This document shows, piece after piece, positions 56,463 to 64,000 of a stretch of 64,000 nt of DNA. The notes beneath the pieces were generated by a model. The model was not told the DNA's origin and made no database searches. It saw only the letters and a list, made by a program, of their open reading frames with translations. Numbering within the stretch: position 1 is the stretch's first letter; each line of letters begins with the position of its first letter. The DNA lies in the NCBI GenBank assembly GCA_016125085.1, contig WGMM01000021.1, forward strand, positions 45,251 to 109,250, given 5' to 3'. The stretch comes from a bacterium. Its GTDB lineage: Bacteria; Planctomycetota; Planctomycetia; Isosphaerales; Isosphaeraceae. The position numbers and the translations under genes are program-made.

Positions 56463-57803
56463 ATGAACCGCCGCAAGTTCGTCATCGACGCTTCCGTTCT
56501 CTCGGCCCTGGCCGTCGCCGCGCCGGCCCGGCTGCTGCCGAGTGCCGCCGCCGCTCAACTGCCCGAAGGCTTCAAGCCACTGTTCAACGGCAAGGACCTC
56601 GCCGGCTGGGTGCCCGTCGGCCACATGGATCCGCGCAAGCTTTCGGCCATGAGCGAAGCCGAGAAGAAGGAATTTTACGCCAAGGGCCAGCCTGAATTCG
56701 AAAAGCACTGGCGGATCGAAAACGGCGAGCTGATCAACGACGGCGACGGCCCCTACGCCACCACGGCGAACAGCTATCGCGACTTCGAACTGGCAATCGA
56801 CTACAAAACCTACGCCAAGGTCGACCGCGGCATCTACCTGAAATGCAATCCGCAGGTTCAGATCTGGGACTTCACCGAGAAGGACGAGCAGAGCCTGAAG
56901 CTGGGCAAGCAGTACGGATCGGGCGGCCTGTGGAACAACGCCGCCGGAACCCCGGGCCGTGATCCGGCCGTCGTGGCCGATAATCCGCTGGGCGAATGGA
57001 ACCGGTTCCTGATCCGCCAGATTGGCGCCCGCACGTGGGTGTGGCTCAACGGCAAGCTGGTCGTCGACAACGTGATCATGGAGAACTTCTTCGATCGCAA
57101 GGCCCCGCTGTTCGTCGACGGGCCGATCCAGCTGCAGACGCACTCACCGAAGGGCGACATTCATTATCGCAACATCGGCATCCGCGAAATCGGCCCCGAC
57201 GAAGCGATCGCCCTGCTGCGTGGCGCGAAGGACCCTGAAGGCTTCAAGAGTCTGTTCTCAGGCACTTCGCTCGATGCCTGGACGGGTGCCCTGGAAAATT
57301 ACGAAGTGCGTGACGGCGCCATCACCTGCAAGCCCGGCAAGGGCGGCGTGCTTCATACGAAGGACAAATACGGCAACTTCGTCGCCCGCGTCGAATTCAA
57401 GCTGCCACCCGGCGGCAACAATGGTCTGGCCATTCGCTACCCTGGCAAGGGCGACCCGGCCTATGCGGGTGCCTGCGAATTGCAAGTGCTGGACGACGGC
57501 CACGAGAAATACGCCAAGCTCGACCCGCGCCAGGCCCACGGTTCGGCTTACGGCATGGTGCCGGCCTATCGCGGCTACCTGCGGCCCGCCGGCGAATGGA
57601 ATTATCAGGAAGTGACCGTGAACGGCCCGAAGATCAAGGTCGAACTCAACGGCTCGGTGATCCTGAACGCCGACCTTTCGACCGTGAAGGAATTCATGGC
57701 CAATTCGCCCCACCCCGGTAAAGACCTTGCCGAAGGCTTCTTCGGGTTCGCGGGCCATGGCGACGCGGTCATGTTCCGCAATGTGGCGATCAAACCGCTT
57801 TGA
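56463..57803 (+). CDS. Exported protein with two DUF1080 domains
   Basis: 446 residues. The N-terminus (MNRRKFVIDASVLSALAVAA) is a Tat-type signal. The first DUF1080 domain (~33-245) begins LFNGKDLAGWVPVG and contains SYRDFELAIDYKTY, DRGIYLKCNPQVQIWDF and GEWNRFLIRQIGARTWVWLNG. The second (~255-446) begins FKSLFSGTSLDAWTGALENY, with NYGNFVARVEFKLPP-like, NNGLAIRYPG and GEWNYQEVTVNGPKIKVELNG. Each repeats the L-F-x-G-x-x-L-x-x-W and G-E-W-N blocks, so the protein is a tandem duplication. It follows the Gfo/Idh/MocA gene by 80 bases and likely shares its operon. Predicted glycoside hydrolase or lectin-like role in periplasmic sugar breakdown. Confidence 0.88.
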   Translation: MNRRKFVIDASVLSALAVAAPARLLPSAAAAQLPEGFKPLFNGKDLAGWVPVGHMDPRKLSAMSEAEKKEFYAKGQPEFEKHWRIENGELINDGDGPYATTANSYRDFELAIDYKTYAKVDRGIYLKCNPQVQIWDFTEKDEQSLKLGKQYGSGGLWNNAAGTPGRDPAVVADNPLGEWNRFLIRQIGARTWVWLNGKLVVDNVIMENFFDRKAPLFVDGPIQLQTHSPKGDIHYRNIGIREIGPDEAIALLRGAKDPEGFKSLFSGTSLDAWTGALENYEVRDGAITCKPGKGGVLHTKDKYGNFVARVEFKLPPGGNNGLAIRYPGKGDPAYAGACELQVLDDGHEKYAKLDPRQAHGSAYGMVPAYRGYLRPAGEWNYQEVTVNGPKIKVELNGSVILNADLSTVKEFMANSPHPGKDLAEGFFGFAGHGDAVMFRNVAIKPL

Positions 57804-57826
57804 TCCCGGCCGCCTGACTTCCCCGA

Positions 57827-57864
57827 ATGCAAGAGAAGGCGGCCAATGTGCCGCCTTCTTGCAT
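57827..57864 (+). terminator. Stem-loop terminator after the double DUF1080 gene
   Basis: Stem ATGCAAGA(GA)AAGGCGGC with GCCGCCTTCTTGCAT: 15 bp with a two-base bulge, loop CAATGT, followed by TTTC. Separates the oxidoreductase/DUF1080 pair from the hydrolase gene after it. Confidence 0.65.
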
Positions 57865-57919
57865 TTCCTGACCGCCTGACCGCATTTCCGCCGCCGCCAA
57901 ACGAAATCGAGGGCCCCGT

Positions 57920-58993
57920 ATGCGAATCGCTATCGCCGCCGCTATCCTCTGCCTGATTCCGGTCGATCTCATCTTCGCCCAGGTGCCGGCGCTGCCGGGT
58001 TATCCCGATCATGCGAAGTTGCTCGTCGTGCGGGACGCGGCCGGCAACGAATCGCCGGTGAAATCGCCCGCTGACTGGGCCGTGCGGCGTGCTCACATCG
58101 TGTCGAATTTCGAAAAAGTCGCCGGCAAGCTGCCAGGGGGCGAACGCCGCGTGACGCTGGACGTGAAAGTCGACGCGACGACGGACGAAGGTTCGTACTT
58201 GCGCCACCACATCAATTATGCCGTGGAACCTGGCGACCGGGCCACGGCATGGCTGCTGGTTCCAAAAGACATCAAGCCCGGCGAAAAACGGGCCGGGATC
58301 GTGGCGATCCACCAGACGACGAAAATCGGCAAGGACGAACCGGCCAATGTCGGCGGGCTTTCGAATTTGCATTATGGTGCCGAACTCGCCCGGCGCGGGC
58401 ATGTGGTCATCTGCCCGGATTATCACCGTTTTGGTGAGCGAATGGTCGATCCCTACAAAACAGGCTGGGAATCGGCGACGATGAAAGGTATCTGGGACCA
58501 CATGCGGGCCGTGGACGTATTGCAATCACGGCCCGAGGTGGACGGTTCGAAAATCGCCGCGATCGGGCATTCCCTCGGCGGACATAACAGCATTTTCCTG
58601 GCTGTGTTCGACCCACGGGTCAAGTCCGTCGTCAGCTCGTGCGGTTACAACGCCTTTCCGCATTACATGAAGGGCAACATTGCCGGCTGGTCGCACGAGG
58701 GCTACATGCCGAAATTGAAGTCAGAATTCGGCCTCGACCTGAAAAAGGTGCCTTTCGACTGGCCTGAGCTGGTCGCGGCCCTCGCCCCTCGCGGGCTTTA
58801 CACCTGTGCCCCCACGGGCGACGACAATTTCGACGTTGCCGGCGTGAAAGCCTGCGAAACCGCGGCGCGGCCCGTCTACGAAATCTTCGGCGCGTCCGGG
58901 AATCTCGTTTTCTCGCACCCCGACGCCAAACACGACTTTCCGCAAGAGCAGCGTGAAGAAGCCTACCGGTTCATCGAATCGCAATTGAAATGA
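57920..58993 (+). CDS. Secreted alpha/beta hydrolase (dienelactone-hydrolase/acetyl-esterase-like)
   Basis: 357 residues. Signal peptide MRIAIAAAILCLIPVDLIFA. The hydrolase core starts near residue 95 (HHINYAVEPGDRATAWLLVP, then RAGIVAIHQTTKIGKDEPAN). The nucleophile Ser is in IAAIGHSLGGHNSIFLA and the oxyanion region in HQTT. Candidates for the acid and His lie in TGDDNFDVAG and SHPDAKHDFPQEQREEAY (the H-D-F is typical of the dienelactone-hydrolase family). The substrate is unknown; given the DUF1080/oxidoreductase genes before it, an esterase acting on polysaccharide esters is a reasonable guess. ATG 57920 is preceded by GAGG. Probably separated from the upstream operon by the stem-loop. 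Confidence 0.8.
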   Translation: MRIAIAAAILCLIPVDLIFAQVPALPGYPDHAKLLVVRDAAGNESPVKSPADWAVRRAHIVSNFEKVAGKLPGGERRVTLDVKVDATTDEGSYLRHHINYAVEPGDRATAWLLVPKDIKPGEKRAGIVAIHQTTKIGKDEPANVGGLSNLHYGAELARRGHVVICPDYHRFGERMVDPYKTGWESATMKGIWDHMRAVDVLQSRPEVDGSKIAAIGHSLGGHNSIFLAVFDPRVKSVVSSCGYNAFPHYMKGNIAGWSHEGYMPKLKSEFGLDLKKVPFDWPELVAALAPRGLYTCAPTGDDNFDVAGVKACETAARPVYEIFGASGNLVFSHPDAKHDFPQEQREEAYRFIESQLK

Positions 58994-59071
58994 GTCGACG
59001 CCGCGATCGAGATCGACCTCCGATCGCATCGAAATCGATATCCACGGCAGCATTCGAATTGCGTTCGCGAG

Positions 59072-59728
59072 TCAGGCCGCGTATCGCATCACGGCGACAT
59101 AATGGCAAGCCGTACCGGCCATCACGAACAGGTGCCAGACCAGGTGCCCGAAGCGGAGCCGCGATGATGTCACGTAGAACAGGACGCCCACGGTGTAGAA
59201 CACGCCCCCGGCCAGGATCCAGGCGATTCCCTCCCTCGGCACGTTCGAAATGAGCGGTTCGAGCGCGAACAGGATCAGCCAGCCCATCGCGAGATACAAT
59301 GACGTACTGAGAAAAGGATGCGGCTTCCGGCCGTCGGACATCAGGTAAACGCCCAGAAATGCCAGCGCCCAGATGACTCCGAGGATGGACCAGCCCAAGC
59401 TATCCCGCATGACCCCGAGCGAGAACGGCGTGTAGGTACCGGCGATCAGCAGATAGATCGCGGCATGATCCAGCAGCAGAAATCGCGACTTCGCCTTGCC
59501 CGCGGGCAGTGCGTGGTAGACGGACGACGAAAAGTACATCAGCACGACGCTGGCCGAAAAAATGCAAACCCCGGCGATGAACAGAGGGTCGCCATCGCGT
59601 GAAGCCGATTTGAGCAGCGAAGGCACCGCCGCGATCGCCGCGACGAACCCCAGCCCATGGCTCGCGGCATTCGCGATTTCTTCTTCGATCGTTTTCGGCC
59701 GTTTCGGGAACGTTTTCGCCAGTTTCAT
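59072..59728 (-). CDS. trhA: TrhA/hemolysin III-type PAQR membrane protein
   Basis: 218 residues with seven membrane helices. The PAQR/hemolysin-III family shows an N-terminal EEEIANAASHGLGFVAAIAA (Glu, first His), FSASVVLMYFSSSVYHAL (S-x-x-Y-H), LLLDHAAIYLLIAGTYTPF (D-H-A-x-I-Y and G-T-Y-T-P) and the last-helix HLVWHLFVMAGTACHYVAVM. These Ser, Asp and His residues form the metal site. TrhA proteins act in membrane lipid homeostasis in bacteria; the older name hemolysin III is misleading. ATG 59728. Divergent from the small membrane protein after it. Confidence 0.9.
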   Translation of the reverse strand: MKLAKTFPKRPKTIEEEIANAASHGLGFVAAIAAVPSLLKSASRDGDPLFIAGVCIFSASVVLMYFSSSVYHALPAGKAKSRFLLLDHAAIYLLIAGTYTPFSLGVMRDSLGWSILGVIWALAFLGVYLMSDGRKPHPFLSTSLYLAMGWLILFALEPLISNVPREGIAWILAGGVFYTVGVLFYVTSSRLRFGHLVWHLFVMAGTACHYVAVMRYAA

Positions 59729-59953
59729 CCATGTGCCTCATGCGGACGCGAAGGGAAATCCCCCTCAGTCCATACTCCAGCATATCGTTTCGATTCGTAA
59801 AACGACATGTCCGTTTCGATTGCGAAATTCGGCAATCGGCGTTCGGCACTGCCGAGCAATCTCTGTTATCCTGAGAATGGGAGGCGGCGGCTCGCGGAAT
59901 ATGTGCTGTGCGAGATCATCGAAAAATCGTAAGCGAACATGAAAAGGAGCGGC

Positions 59954-60304
59954 ATGCACGAACGTTCCATGAACGCATCGCAACCCGACACCGTCTCATC
60001 AGCGACGCCTCGTACCGACCGGGCGATCCGCATCTGGATCGTCATTCATGGGCTGATCGTGCTGGGGTGGAGCTTCGCTTCAGCAAGTGAAGGGGCAGGC
60101 CAAACCATAGGCGAACCCTTCATTTCAGTTTTGATGTACTTCTTGATGGGAACTTTCGTCGCAATTCCGTTGATGGCTGCTTTCAATCTGATTTTGATGG
60201 GAATCGCATTCAAGAGGAGCGATCGCATGCTTGGGATGCTCTGGGTTCTGGATGCCTTATTGATCGCGGCTCAAATCAAATTCCTGATGCCAGCGATTCA
60301 GTAG
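59954..60304 (+). CDS. Small three-helix membrane protein
   Basis: About 116 residues. I choose ATG 59954 because AGGAG lies four bases upstream; ATG 59939 and 59969 are alternatives in the same frame. The N-terminal ~20 residues are polar. Three hydrophobic segments follow (IWIVIHGLIVLGWSFA, SVLMYFLMGTFVAIPLMAAFNLILMG and LGMLWVLDALLIAAQIKF), with the basic stretch FKRSDR between. No family is recognised. AT-richer than its neighbours. No operon partner; convergent with the PEP-CTERM protease gene after it. Confidence 0.55.
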   Translation: MHERSMNASQPDTVSSATPRTDRAIRIWIVIHGLIVLGWSFASASEGAGQTIGEPFISVLMYFLMGTFVAIPLMAAFNLILMGIAFKRSDRMLGMLWVLDALLIAAQIKFLMPAIQ

Positions 60305-60366
60305 ATGCCTCAAAGCCGCATTCCGTCCTACGGTCCTCCGATTCCTGAAATCCGAAACGTGCATAT

Positions 60367-61239
60367 TTATCCCCTGCATAACGCGAATCGCCGCAGCGAA
60401 ACCGCCCCAACCGCAATCGTCATCGAAATCCAGGCCGCCGGTTCCGGCACGGCATAAGGGTTCAGGTTCGGATTCAGCCCGCCGCTGAGCTGGGCGTTCA
60501 CCAGGATGTCCAGAGCGCTGGCTCTCTTGCGGATCCCGGGCGATTCGAGAACCGTCATCAGGGCGTTCGGATAAACGCCATCGAAGAGATGGTCCGTGAT
60601 CGCCAGTTCCACGTAAAAACCGCCATACGGCAGAGGCGGCTTGATCGTCAGGAAGAAGCTGTCCCGCTGGTCCTTGTAGCCTTGATAATCGCTGTTCAGG
60701 CCGAGGCCGTGGCCCATCTCGTGCAGCACGATCGTGAGCAGGTCGACCCGGCCGACGGCATCGCCGCTGGGGTCCGTGAACTCCCGGCCGATGTTCACCA
60801 GCCCCGTGCCGAAGTCTCGCTCATATTCAGCGTAAACGCCATATTCCGTGTCGTTCCACGGTGTCGGGTCGGCGAAGAAGACGACATTGCCCGAATTGTT
60901 GAGCCGAATCCGGCCCGATTCGATGCGGTTCGGATTACCGCCCTGCGTCGACTGGTCGAACTGGCCATTGCCGGAACCGAGGTCGTCCCACTGCAGCGTC
61001 ATGTTCACTTCCCAGAGCCCCGGCGCGCTCGCGAACGCCCGCTCCCAGACGCTGGCCGCCTCGGCCGCGATCGTCATGAGATTGCCGCCCCCGGCCATGT
61101 TCGCCGGAGCCGTGCCGCCGCCGTCGATCAGGTGGATCACCAGCCCAGCGTTCGCCGCTTGGGCCCAGCCAGCCACGACAGGCAACAGGCCCAAAACCAA
61201 TCGTCGTACGATCTGGCATCGGGCGAACGGAAATGACAT
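60367..61239 (-). CDS. Exported PEP-CTERM metalloprotease
   Basis: 290 residues from ATG 61239, after an AGGAG. Signal peptide RRLVLGLLPVVAGWAQAANA. The mature part has LVIHLIDGGGTAPANMAGGG and ASVWERAFASAPGLWEVNM, then the zinc motif H173-E-M-G-H177 in DLLTIVLHEMGHGLGLNSD. The C-terminus is a PEP-CTERM sorting signal: a VPEP motif near residue 265, a hydrophobic segment (AAWISMTIAVGAVSL) and a basic end (RRFALCRG). This directs the protein to an exosortase-type system. The third metal ligand is odd: at the expected +10 position is Ser183, with Asp184 next to it. A metzincin-like zinc protease, but activity is uncertain. Confidence 0.8.
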   Translation of the reverse strand: MSFPFARCQIVRRLVLGLLPVVAGWAQAANAGLVIHLIDGGGTAPANMAGGGNLMTIAAEAASVWERAFASAPGLWEVNMTLQWDDLGSGNGQFDQSTQGGNPNRIESGRIRLNNSGNVVFFADPTPWNDTEYGVYAEYERDFGTGLVNIGREFTDPSGDAVGRVDLLTIVLHEMGHGLGLNSDYQGYKDQRDSFFLTIKPPLPYGGFYVELAITDHLFDGVYPNALMTVLESPGIRKRASALDILVNAQLSGGLNPNLNPYAVPEPAAWISMTIAVGAVSLRRFALCRG

Positions 61240-61406
61240 CGAATCACTCCTGACCATCGCATCGAACGAGCAGCGACACACTCATGAACAATCATGTTCG
61301 CATCGGCATGCGTTCATTGCAAGCTGCGATCGGATCGTTTCTCTCCGAAAGTTCACGAAAGGCAACGTGGTGCCCCGCCGTAATCAAGGTTATCGAGCCT
61401 GTCGAA

Positions 61407-62702
61407 TCACCTGGCGTCAGGCCCGGAAAGATGATTGCGATTGTTCCGCAGAACAGGCGGCTCGGGAGCCTCCCAACCTCGCGGGGAATTGACGACGACG
61501 ACCGGCTTGCCCGTCACGTCGAAAACACGAAGATTGTCGGCGATCACGCCATTCTTCGAATGCCGCCAGCAGTGGATCGCCTGACCTTCGCTCTCGATCA
61601 CGTTACCGATGACTTCGTAGCCTTCAAGATGAAAATTCGGCTCGATCGCCGTCAGGCCTGTCTTCATGTCATTATGATTGCATTTGACGTTGCGTATCCG
61701 CCCCCTGTGCGACGGATGACCGAACAGATAACCCGCCCCGCGAGGGTTGATCGTGCGTGTCCGCTCGACGAAAACATTCTCGACGTCGAACGATTCGCCC
61801 GGGCCAAGTTTTCCGCCCGGCAGCATCTCGCCCGTATGCTCACCGTAGGCCATCACGGACCTCATCGTGTCGGTCATCGTGATCCGCTCGACTCGCACGT
61901 TCCGCACTCGGCCATGAATGAGCACGCACGCATTGATATTCTTGACGAGCCCGCTCGGCTGAGCGTTCCCGGAAGCGTTCATGTCGATCGTGCCAGCGCC
62001 GAAAATGCGGACATTTTCGACATAGTCCTTTTGCGTTCCATGACCGATACGAATGCCGTAAGCCTCAGGGCCGTCATACGACACGAACCAGAGGCTGCGG
62101 ACGCTATGCCCGGTCCGGTTTCGAAATCGCACTTTGACACCCCGGCTCAGTTCCTGCCATTCGCCCGTGATCGGCACGTTCTTGTGCGGCGTTTCGAAAA
62201 TTCGGCCATCGCCCCAGGCGAACGTATCCGGCTTGTCGCCTGATCCCTCGCCGTCGATGACGATCGTGTAGATCGTCGCCCCGTAGGCTTCCGGGCCGTC
62301 CACGGCGGTTCCGGCGATTTCGAAATGGCCGCCGATTTCGAGGTCGTCGAGTTTCTTGCCTGAATCCTGATCGGTCGTAATTTCGCCGATCGGCTCGATC
62401 TTCGTCTCTCCGTCAGCCAGCTTCAGAATCGCTCCCGCTTTCAATTCGATCTCGACCGGCTTGTCGACGAAAACCATCGACCTGTGCTTACCGAGCCCGT
62501 GGCGATGCAGCCCCGGCAGAAACACCAAGCGATCGCCGGGAGCGGCCTGGTCGAGGATCGGCTGAGGCGCGTCGCCAGGGCGGATGACGTGTTCCGCTCC
62601 AGTCGCGAACGGAAGTGCACACAAACAAGCCAGCAAGCCGTTTCGAATCAGGAAGATCAAGCCCGAAATCGAGGCGGGCGGAGCTAGCGATCGCATTATC
62701 AC
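61407..62702 (-). CDS. Exported parallel beta-helix-type protein
   Basis: 431 residues. GTG 62702 overlaps the stop of the upstream gene by four bases (GTGA); ATG 62696 is the other choice. A signal peptide (GLIFLIRNGLLACLCALPFA) is followed by LVFLPGLHRHGLGKHRSMVFVDKPVEIELKAGA. Repeated strands then suggest a right-handed beta-helix (KDYVENVRIFGAGTID, VRNVRVERITMTDTMRSV, RGRIRNVKCNHNDMKTG, YEVIGNVIESEGQAIHCWRHSKNGVIADN). Such proteins are often polysaccharide lyases or surface proteins, but no catalytic set is visible. Coupled to the small secreted protein upstream, so the two probably work together. Confidence 0.7.
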   Translation of the reverse strand: MIMRSLAPPASISGLIFLIRNGLLACLCALPFATGAEHVIRPGDAPQPILDQAAPGDRLVFLPGLHRHGLGKHRSMVFVDKPVEIELKAGAILKLADGETKIEPIGEITTDQDSGKKLDDLEIGGHFEIAGTAVDGPEAYGATIYTIVIDGEGSGDKPDTFAWGDGRIFETPHKNVPITGEWQELSRGVKVRFRNRTGHSVRSLWFVSYDGPEAYGIRIGHGTQKDYVENVRIFGAGTIDMNASGNAQPSGLVKNINACVLIHGRVRNVRVERITMTDTMRSVMAYGEHTGEMLPGGKLGPGESFDVENVFVERTRTINPRGAGYLFGHPSHRGRIRNVKCNHNDMKTGLTAIEPNFHLEGYEVIGNVIESEGQAIHCWRHSKNGVIADNLRVFDVTGKPVVVVNSPRGWEAPEPPVLRNNRNHLSGPDAR

Positions 62703-63103
62703 TTGTCCTTCATGACCCAGTTTTCGCCCAATTTGATGAATTTCATCGGCCGGGGGAATTCTTCGCCTTCGAAGACGACGGTTTTGCCGTCGTCAGCAAC
62801 TTTCGGAGTCATTCGAACCGCCCGACCCAGAAAATCCTTCATCTGGTCCAGCTTTTCCTTTTCGATCCGCTCGGCGAGTTTCACGCGATAATCGGCAGGC
62901 ACATCGGTGTATTTTTCGAGCAGTTCGAGCGTTTTTCCTTCGTCGATCAGGACGATCATTTTCTTGATGATCGCTTTGACTTCTTCGGCCGGGTTCCCGG
63001 CCGTCGTGACAAGAGCGATCTCGCTCGCAATCGCCACATGGGCATGCACAGCCATACCGGTCGAAGCGATCAGGCACACGGACAGGATCGAAGCGAGTTT
63101 CAT
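62699..63103 (-). CDS. Small secreted protein of unknown function
   Basis: 134 residues from ATG 63103, placed at a signal peptide (KLASILSVCLIASTGMAVHA). The mature part is mixed helical: NPAEEVKAIIKKMIVLIDEGKTLELLEKYTD and DYRVKLAERIEKEKLDQMKDFLG, followed by short strands (KTVVFEGEEFPRPMKFIKLGENWVMKDK). It looks like a small alpha/beta domain. No family is recognised. Its stop overlaps the start of the beta-helix gene by four bases, so translation of the two is coupled. Starts before 63103 in the same frame give a basic low-complexity tail and are unlikely. Confidence 0.65.
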   Translation of the reverse strand: MKLASILSVCLIASTGMAVHAHVAIASEIALVTTAGNPAEEVKAIIKKMIVLIDEGKTLELLEKYTDVPADYRVKLAERIEKEKLDQMKDFLGRAVRMTPKVADDGKTVVFEGEEFPRPMKFIKLGENWVMKDK

Positions 63104-63270
63104 CCGAAGCGGCCCTTTCGAAATGGAGAGGTTTCGATGCGTTCGATGCCGGGATTCCGCAAGCTCGAACCTGAATCGGCTGAATTCGCTGCGCGGATTT
63201 TTCGCGGAGGGCATCGGCATTCGAATCGATCATCCCGCCGAACCGGTCCGGAGTCAATGGCCGCGATCGA

Positions 63271-63642
63271 TCATCGCCGCAGGGCCGTCGATAAAATCGC
63301 CAGGGTTACGCACCCGATGAGCGTGCCGACCGGCAGATACCATAGGCTGGCGATCGAACAGACCAAAAGTGCCGACCGCCCCCAGTCGGCCCGAACCGCG
63401 AACCCGGCCAGCGAAACGAGCCATGCGAGCCCCAGAAACACATGCACGCATTTGACGGCCGTCGATTTCGGATCGATGCCAATCGCCCGGACAATCCCGG
63501 CCCACGGCCCGAGCTGCCCGGCATGGGCCCCGGTTTTCGGCGTGACATAATCGCCCGTGACCAGCGCCCGCACGCCATCGAACGTGAGCCAGAGGCCGAG
63601 AATGCCGCCGATGATGAGGGTAACCGCTCTTCGCCAGTTCAT
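63271..63642 (-). CDS. Small polytopic membrane protein
   Basis: 123 residues from ATG 63642 (MNWRRAVTLIIGGILGLWLT). Three to four hydrophobic segments: VTLIIGGILGLWLTFDGV, CVHVFLGLAWLVSLAGFAV, SALLVCSIASLWYLPVG and TLIGCVTLAILSTAL. A longer periplasmic or cytoplasmic loop follows the first (GDYVTPKTGAHAGQLGPWAGI). No family is recognised. It is upstream of the small secreted protein gene but separated from it by ~170 bases, so co-transcription is possible. Confidence 0.6.
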   Translation of the reverse strand: MNWRRAVTLIIGGILGLWLTFDGVRALVTGDYVTPKTGAHAGQLGPWAGIVRAIGIDPKSTAVKCVHVFLGLAWLVSLAGFAVRADWGRSALLVCSIASLWYLPVGTLIGCVTLAILSTALRR

Positions 63643-64000
63643 CGTTTCAGGCTCCAGTCTGACCACTCCTAGCCGTTTTGAACGCCTAGTTGTGTATTCC
63701 GATTCTTTTGACCATTCTCATCCCACTGGCTTCGATGTTCAACACTACACAAGGTCCTATATAATTCGCACGTATACTCTAAAGATGCACATGCAAACGG
63801 ACAAGAGTTCGGTGGGCCATCTCGGCGCAGACTGCTTATATTTCTATTCGGAACGGGTGCGATCCATTCCTCAATGGCAAACTTGTGTGTGAGTGGGGGG
63901 GGGGGGGGGTCCTATCCTTTCCTCGGGGTTCCGGGCCCCAAGATAAAACAAACTTTTTTTTATTTTTTAAATTGTTTGATTGGTAGTGCATTTTGTAGAG
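63643..64000. other. AT-rich end region with a 15-G run, no supported gene
   Basis: From about 63690 the composition shifts to AT-rich, unlike the rest of the window. A homopolymer of 15 G lies at 63895-63909 and a run of eight T at 63954-63961. Frames are open but encode low-complexity text. Probably a contig end or assembly artefact. Confidence 0.6.

Overview
The window is GC-rich bacterial chromosome, and its gene content points to a planctomycete of the Gemmatales/Isosphaerales type. The evidence is a secreted cytochrome/DUF1549/DUF1553 protein paired with a DUF1501 protein, several DUF1080 proteins, a PEP-CTERM metalloprotease, very large glycine-rich secreted proteins, a Rieske protein with a long Ala/Pro-rich N-terminus, and frequent short conserved membrane proteins. 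I cannot name the species. There is no rRNA, CRISPR array, insertion sequence or prophage. The only RNA genes I see are two tRNA-Val genes.

Layout. 0-9.8 kb holds a partial secreted protein, a flavin-binding oxidase-like protein, a conserved unknown, a polytopic membrane protein, GTP cyclohydrolase I, an MMPL exporter, a DUF1080 hydrolase and UbiX. 9.8-15.1 kb is a translationally coupled three-gene operon on the minus strand. Its first gene is a heavy-metal P-type ATPase fused to an HflK-like SPFH domain, followed by two free SPFH (HflC/HflK-like) proteins; a divergent AraC regulator follows. 17-25 kb carries an FG-GAP surface protein, thiopurine methyltransferase, a TatA-type cluster with a 44-residue membrane protein between two TatA genes, and two tRNA-Val genes flanking a large secreted coiled-coil protein. 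25.4-29.8 kb holds the DUF1549/1553-DUF1501 pair.

30.2-38.8 kb is a respiratory operon: Rieske protein, b6-type cytochrome b with the heme c(i) cysteine, a large subunit-IV-like membrane protein, an eight-heme cytochrome c with a coiled-coil neck, and a cupredoxin lipoprotein. Each intercistronic gap holds a GC-rich stem-loop. A terminator follows, then a paralogous cupredoxin in its own unit. 41.1-48.7 kb is a minus-strand run of five secreted proteins made of two copies of one module: a SnoaL/NTF2-like protein with a glycine-rich TPR protein.

49.1-64 kb holds a double amidohydrolase fusion, an esterase, two adjacent SUKH-domain proteins with no visible toxin, a Gfo/Idh/MocA oxidoreductase with a double DUF1080 protein, an alpha/beta hydrolase, a TrhA-type membrane protein, a PEP-CTERM metalloprotease and small secreted or membrane proteins. 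The last ~300 bases become AT-rich and contain a 15-G run, which looks like a contig end or assembly artefact.

The strongest candidates for undescribed biology are the ATPase-HflK fusion operon, the duplicated SnoaL/glycine-rich TPR locus and the double amidohydrolase. All functional calls come from reading motifs by eye; no database search was run.
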